This document shows positions 5,940 through 8,302 of a stretch of DNA of 8,302 nucleotides, piece after piece. The DNA comes from an uncultured Oscillospiraceae bacterium (GTDB lineage Bacteria > Bacillota > Clostridia > Oscillospirales > Oscillospiraceae). The translations under genes were made by a program, and so were the position numbers. Where the stretch lies: contig CAJLCG010000097.1 in assembly GCA_905205085.1 (NCBI GenBank), forward strand, positions 1 through 8,302. Reading direction: 5' to 3'. Positions within the stretch are counted from its first letter, which is position 1. Each line of letters begins with the position of its first letter. A model generated the notes under the pieces. That model ran no database searches and had not been told where the DNA came from. It saw only the letters and a program-made list of their open reading frames with translations.

Positions 5940-6302
5940 CTAAATTTTGGCCGTGCATCCCTCTCCTCTCAGGCCACCGGGCCCTTTTGCCGTCAAAATT
6001 TGTGAGTGCCTGCTTCTATCTTACACCACCTCCTGCATCCCTACCTGTTTGGTGCGGCAGTGGTCGCGCCCGGCAACTGCCCAACTGCCACAGTTATGCC
6101 AGAGTAGGCGGTGTTCGTACAACGCAGATACTTAATCGGGGTCCCCGCCAAAGCCCAGCGAAGCGGGTTTGGTGGGGAGAGGAGGAGCAAGGGAGCGCCA
6201 TGACGGATGCCCACACTTGGGCGTCCGGAATAAAGCGCACTTTGCGACGACGAAGGGGCCTGTGCCCCCGAGGCAAGTAGGACGCAAGGTCTTGTGTTCG
6301 GA
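5940..6302. other. Hairpin-rich non-coding core of the 840-bp spacer; candidate structured RNA or mobile-element body
   Basis: No credible gene is present on either strand. Stable foldbacks seen: TCCCCGCCAAA (6142-6152) with TTTGGTGGGGA (6168-6178), 11 bp, enclosing CCC/GGG and a terminal GCGAAGC (6158-6164), a motif known as an exceptionally stable mini-hairpin in DNA; CGGATGCCC (6204-6212) with GGGCGTCCG (6219-6227); GGGGC/GCCCC (6255-6268); and GGCAGT (6057-6062) able to pair with ACTGCC at either of two sites (6076-6089). The core is bracketed by copies II and III of the composite repeat in inverted orientation. I saw no RNase P, SRP RNA or tmRNA signature and no clear promoter. Whether it is transcribed, and from which strand, is unknown. 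Confidence 0.5.
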
Positions 6303-6465
6303 GCCGCCGGATGCAAGTGTCACGCCCTCAGGAGGGTGTCCCCCGTAAAATGGGGGCTTGGGGGCAAGCCGCCTATGAGCGCCCGCTGCGCGAAGGCGCT
6401 CATCGAAGGCGGCCCCCAACGCATCTTTGGTTACTTTCTGGGCGAGCAGAAAGTAACAGCCCCCT
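6303..6465 (-). repeat. Composite hairpin repeat, copy III (lacks the terminator module)
   Basis: On the minus strand, starting from the lepB side: GTTACTTTCTG (6430-6440) with CAGAAAGTAAC (6447-6457), an 11-bp perfect stem; a CAAA-initiated 30-nt link; ATGAGCGCC/GGCGCTCAT (6375-6403), a 9-bp perfect stem; and CCCCC/GGGGG (6340-6356). It ends at a CCGGCGGC match to copy II. It has no counterpart of the terminator or of the CCGCCC/GGGCGG hairpin, so the family is modular. Its inverted orientation relative to copy II makes the two copies the arms of one 745-bp block. Confidence 0.78.
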
Positions 6466-6486
6466 TCGTAAAAATAATAGTGCCAG

Positions 6487-6515
6487 TTGAATTTTCACTT
6501 AAAACCGGGTATAAT
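6487..6515 (+). promoter_or_regulatory. Sigma-A promoter for lepB
   Basis: TTGAAT (6487-6492), a 17-bp spacer and a perfect TATAAT (6510-6515) lie 37 bp upstream of the lepB ATG. They start just after copy III of the composite repeat, in a locally AT-rich stretch. Confidence 0.78.
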
Positions 6516-6552
6516 GTAACGATCTACCACAGCAACGCAAGGAGGCATCCCT

Positions 6553-7155
6553 ATGGATCCAAAATACGATCAGCAGCCCCTGGAACCTCAGCAGGGGCCT
6601 CAGGAGGAGAAAACCGTCGAAAAATCCTCCGACGACCTGTTTTATTGGCTTAACGCACTGACCACTGCCCTGGTGGTGCTGGTGCTTGTCTTTACCTTCT
6701 GCGGCCGTCTCACCCGAGTGGACGGTCCTTCCATGGATAACACCTTACAGCATAATGAGCTGCTTCTGGTGTGGTCCCTGGGCTATAAGCCCCAGCAGGG
6801 CGACATTGTAGTGCTCAACAAGACCACTGCCACCCACCTGGGCGGCGTGGCCATCGTTAAGCGGGTCATCGCCGTGGGCGGTCAGACCGTGGATATTGAC
6901 TACTCCACCGGCACCGTCTACGTGGATGGAGAGCCCCTGGACGAGCCCTATATCAAGGAACCCATGGTGGACATCTACGGCAGCCGGGGCAGCACCCACA
7001 TTGAGGTGCCTGAGGGCTCCATCTTCGTCATGGGCGACAACCGCAACGACTCCGATGACAGCCGGGACAACCTCCTGGGCACCATTGACGAGGACTATGT
7101 CCTGGGCAAGGCGTTCTTCTCCATCTTCCCCTTCTCTAAATTTGGCTCCCTTTAA
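6553..7155 (+). CDS. lepB: Signal peptidase I
   Basis: 200 residues, typical of Gram-positive type I signal peptidases (Sip/LepB, family S26). A 28-residue Gln/Glu-rich cytoplasmic tail precedes one membrane helix (about 30-52). The catalytic serine is S60 in RVDGPSMDNTL, and the general-base lysine is K103 in AIVKRVIAVGG. Box E, GDNRNDSDDSRD (161-172), is intact. The enzyme cleaves signal peptides from exported preproteins on the outer face of the membrane. The ATG has AAGGAGG (6539-6545) 7 nt upstream and its own promoter at 6487-6515. A strong terminator follows the stop codon, so the gene looks monocistronic. Genomes of this group often have several sip paralogues, so lepB is a family name here rather than proof of the sole copy. 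Confidence 0.95.
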   Translation: MDPKYDQQPLEPQQGPQEEKTVEKSSDDLFYWLNALTTALVVLVLVFTFCGRLTRVDGPSMDNTLQHNELLLVWSLGYKPQQGDIVVLNKTTATHLGGVAIVKRVIAVGGQTVDIDYSTGTVYVDGEPLDEPYIKEPMVDIYGSRGSTHIEVPEGSIFVMGDNRNDSDDSRDNLLGTIDEDYVLGKAFFSIFPFSKFGSL

Positions 7156-7162
7156 TGGTTCT

Positions 7163-7189
7163 GGCCGCCCCTTGGGGCGGCCTTTTTTT
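7163..7189 (+). terminator. Intrinsic terminator of lepB
   Basis: GGCCGCCCC (7163-7171) and GGGGCGGCC (7174-7182) form a 9-bp perfect stem with a TT centre, followed by seven T (7183-7189). It lies 7 bp after the lepB stop codon. Confidence 0.92.
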
Positions 7190-7194
7190 CCGCG

Positions 7195-7223
7195 TTGACG
7201 CGGGACATACCCCGTGATACAAT
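7195..7223 (+). promoter_or_regulatory. Sigma-A promoter for ridA
   Basis: TTGACG (7195-7200), a 17-bp spacer and TACAAT (7218-7223) are near consensus, with an extended -10 TG at 7215-7216. The promoter begins 6 bp after the T-run of the lepB terminator and predicts a leader of about 45 nt. Confidence 0.83.
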
Positions 7224-7275
7224 TTCCTTGGGCTTTTCTGCCCGTAATTTTATGTGAGAAAAGGAGTTTTCCGCT

Positions 7276-7653
7276 ATGAAGCAGGTCATTCATACCGACA
7301 AGGCCCCCGCCGCTATCGGCCCCTACTCCCAGGCCATCCAGGTGGGTCAGATGCTGTTTACCTCCGGCCAGGTCCCCATTGATCCGGAAACCGGCGCTAT
7401 CGTGGAGGGCGGCATCCAGGAGCAGGCCCGCCAGTCTCTCAACAACATCAAGGCCATCCTCAACGCTGCCGGCACCAACATGGGCGCTGTGGTCAAGACC
7501 ACTGTGTTCCTTCAGGATATGAATGACTTCGCCGCTATGAACGAGGTCTATGCCCAGTTCTTCCAGGAGCCCTATCCCGCCCGTTCCGCTGTCCAGGTGG
7601 GCCGCCTGCCCAAGGACGCCCTGGTGGAGATCGAGGCCATCGCCCAGCTGTAA
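7276..7653 (+). CDS. ridA: RidA family reactive intermediate/imine deaminase
   Basis: 125 residues, the usual length of the YjgF/YER057c/UK114 (RidA) family. Family features are present: the AIGPYSQAI opening (Y17, S18), [13 protein letters not shown] (28-40), and [23 protein letters not shown] near the C-terminus, holding R103 and E118/E120, which correspond to the arginine and glutamate of the active-site cleft formed between subunits. RidA proteins are cytosolic homotrimers that hydrolyse enamine/imine intermediates released by PLP-dependent dehydratases, which prevents enzyme damage. AAGGAG (7261-7266) sits 9 nt before the ATG. Its own promoter upstream and the secG promoter downstream suggest a single-gene transcript. 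Codon use resembles that of its neighbours. Confidence 0.95.
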   Translation: MKQVIHTDKAPAAIGPYSQAIQVGQMLFTSGQVPIDPETGAIVEGGIQEQARQSLNNIKAILNAAGTNMGAVVKTTVFLQDMNDFAAMNEVYAQFFQEPYPARSAVQVGRLPKDALVEIEAIAQL

Positions 7654-7684
7654 TTCATTCCGCCTATCTTGTGCTTCCTGCTTT

Positions 7685-7740
7685 GTTCCTTCCCAAGGGG
7701 CTGTGTTTCCCGGGAAATGGGGGAAAACGGAACGATTTTT
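7685..7740 (+). terminator. Possible weak terminator of ridA
   Basis: GTTCC (7685-7689) can pair with GGAAC (7729-7733), with an inner TTCCC/GGGAA extension, followed shortly by five T (7736-7740). The loop is long and contains its own TTTCCCGGGAAA palindrome. The structure is much weaker than the other terminators here, so readthrough into secG is plausible. Confidence 0.3.
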
Positions 7741-7750
7741 GATAAAAGTC

Positions 7751-7779
7751 TTGCAATTTCTCCCACAATGTGCTATCAT
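7751..7779 (+). promoter_or_regulatory. Sigma-A promoter for secG
   Basis: TTGCAA (7751-7756), a 17-bp spacer and TATCAT (7774-7779) with an extended -10 TG (7771-7772) lie 72 bp upstream of the secG ATG. The match is good, though less than perfect in both boxes. Confidence 0.72.
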
Positions 7780-7851
7780 AAACTCTGCGTCCGGCAACGA
7801 CCGCCGCAAGTTTGATCTTTTGCCCTTTGGGGCTTGAAAGGAACGATTACT

Positions 7852-8079
7852 ATGAAGCTCGCTCTTACTGTGATTCAGGTGCTGTGCGCGCTGGTCCTTA
7901 TTGCGGTGGTTATGCTTCAGTCCGGCAAGAGCGCCGGCCTGTCCGGTGCCATCGCCGGCGGCGTGGACACCTTCCTGTCCAAGAACAAGGCCAAGACCTG
8001 GGACTCCAAGCTGGCCAAGATGACCAAGTGGGTGGCTATCGTGTTCGTGCTGCTCACCCTGGCTCTGTCCTTGATCTGA
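7852..8079 (+). CDS. secG: Preprotein translocase subunit SecG
   Basis: 75 residues, standard SecG size. Two membrane helices (about 3-22 and 58-75) flank a cytoplasmic loop with the family's VVMLQSGKSAGLSGAIAGG segment (19-37), the conserved QSGK/GLSGA region of SecG. SecG is the small non-essential subunit of the SecYEG channel and assists SecA-driven export. The ATG at 7852 is preferred over an in-frame TTG at 7834 because AAAGGA (7837-7842) lies 9 nt before it and the protein then starts with the usual short N-terminus. It has its own promoter upstream and a strong terminator 11 bp after the stop. In many Firmicutes rnr follows secG; here a terminator and hairpin repeats follow, and what lies beyond the edge is unseen. 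Confidence 0.94.
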   Translation: MKLALTVIQVLCALVLIAVVMLQSGKSAGLSGAIAGGVDTFLSKNKAKTWDSKLAKMTKWVAIVFVLLTLALSLI

Positions 8080-8090
8080 GTAAGAACTAA

Positions 8091-8126
8091 AACACCCGGT
8101 GCAGCCAAGCTGCATCGGGTGTTTTT
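8091..8126 (+). terminator. Intrinsic terminator of secG
   Basis: A 15-bp stem with one G-T wobble: 8091-8105 (core ACACCCGG) pairs with 8109-8123 (core CGGGTGT) around a CAA loop, running into a T-run to 8126. This is one of the strongest terminators in the window. Confidence 0.92.
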
Positions 8127-8155
8127 CTTTGTCTCTATTATCCTTTGGACTGCAA

Positions 8156-8283
8156 AAATTCCATCCTCTCGAACGGAATTTCAGCTTTTCAAAAAAGCCC
8201 TCCTGCAAGGAGTTCTGTCGCCCGCAGGCGACGGAATAAATTTGAATCCCGTCATTTCCGGCGACATGCGCGTCGGAAATGAC
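8156..8283. repeat. Cluster of four hairpins at the right edge
   Basis: Four consecutive foldbacks with no gene between them: AAATTCC/GGAATTT (8156-8181), CTCCT/AGGAG (8200-8212), TTCTGTCGCC/GGCGACGGAA (8213-8236, loop CGCA, one wobble) and GTCATTTCCG/CGGAAATGAC (8251-8283). They do not match the composite or small repeats elsewhere in the window. They may be another intergenic repeat family or the upstream part of one that continues past the edge. Confidence 0.55.
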
Positions 8284-8302
8284 ACTTCTCGCGCAAGGCG
8301 GG

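Noticed and set aside
5855..6280. 141-codon plus-strand open frame across copy II and the core
   Set aside because: No ribosome binding site and no recognisable domain; Pro/Arg/Gly-rich composition driven by GC-rich repeats. It starts within a hairpin and runs through several perfect palindromes.
6057..6300. RNase P RNA, SRP RNA or tmRNA
   Set aside because: I looked for their conserved core sequences and found none; the hairpins alone do not identify a family.
6132..6419. Minus-strand frame whose peptide (AGAHRRLAP-type) resembles one from the plus strand at 5855
   Set aside because: The likeness comes from the repeat itself. The same segment in copy I carries a one-base deletion that breaks the frame, and the conservation pattern follows stems rather than codons.
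6294..6653. Plus-strand frame with a FGYFLGEQKVT-like stretch overlapping the start of lepB
   Set aside because: The peptide is the translation of the GTTACTTTCTG palindrome and its loop. It has no ribosome binding site and overlaps the lepB promoter and start.
6745..8208. 487-codon minus-strand frame opposite lepB, ridA and secG
   Set aside because: It runs antisense through three well-identified genes and two strong terminators. It is a codon-bias artefact.

Overview
The window looks like chromosome from a GC-rich, endospore-forming Clostridia, most likely an Oscillospiraceae-type gut bacterium of the Flavonifractor/Lawsonibacter/Intestinimonas kind. The grounds are a sporulation gene (spoIID), a YmdB-family phosphodiesterase, a YhaO/YhaN-like pair, GC-rich codon use, AGGAGG-type ribosome binding sites and Gram-positive-style intrinsic terminators. 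The taxon is inferred from gene content and composition; no alignment was run.

Layout. Positions 1-276 are non-coding and full of hairpins; they hold the terminator and repeat modules downstream of spoIID. spoIID (277-1320, minus) and ymdB (1474-2262, plus) diverge from a 153-bp spacer. That spacer carries a sigma-E-like promoter facing spoIID and a sigma-A-like promoter facing ymdB. Two direct copies of a hairpin repeat (2263-2406) separate ymdB from a two-gene unit: an SbcD/YhaO-like nuclease (2432-3523) and an SbcC/YhaN-like ATPase (3520-5712), whose reading frames overlap by 4 bp. A strong terminator (5723-5755) closes that unit. An 840-bp gene-free spacer (5713-6552) follows, built of inverted repeat modules around a hairpin-rich core. 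Then come three independently transcribed housekeeping genes: lepB (6553-7155), ridA (7276-7653) and secG (7852-8079). Each has its own near-consensus promoter with a 17-bp spacer, and lepB and secG have strong terminators. The right edge (8127-8302) is again a run of hairpins.

How the genes relate. spoIID acts in peptidoglycan remodelling during engulfment. The YhaO/YhaN-like pair probably forms a nuclease/ATPase complex related to SbcCD/Mre11-Rad50, but the ATPase has a predicted membrane hairpin in its middle, which suggests membrane anchoring. lepB and secG both serve protein export (signal-peptide cleavage and the SecYEG channel). ridA removes reactive enamine/imine intermediates.

The most unusual content is non-coding. 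A family of modular intergenic repeats occurs at least three times as a large composite element (complement 1-208, 5720-5939, complement 6303-6465) and three times as a smaller one (complement 230-286, 2263-2321, 2350-2406). Several hairpin stems change sequence between copies while keeping their pairing, which points to selection on folded nucleic acid rather than on protein. The core at 5940-6302 is a candidate structured RNA or the body of a non-autonomous mobile element. I could not identify it with a known RNA family.
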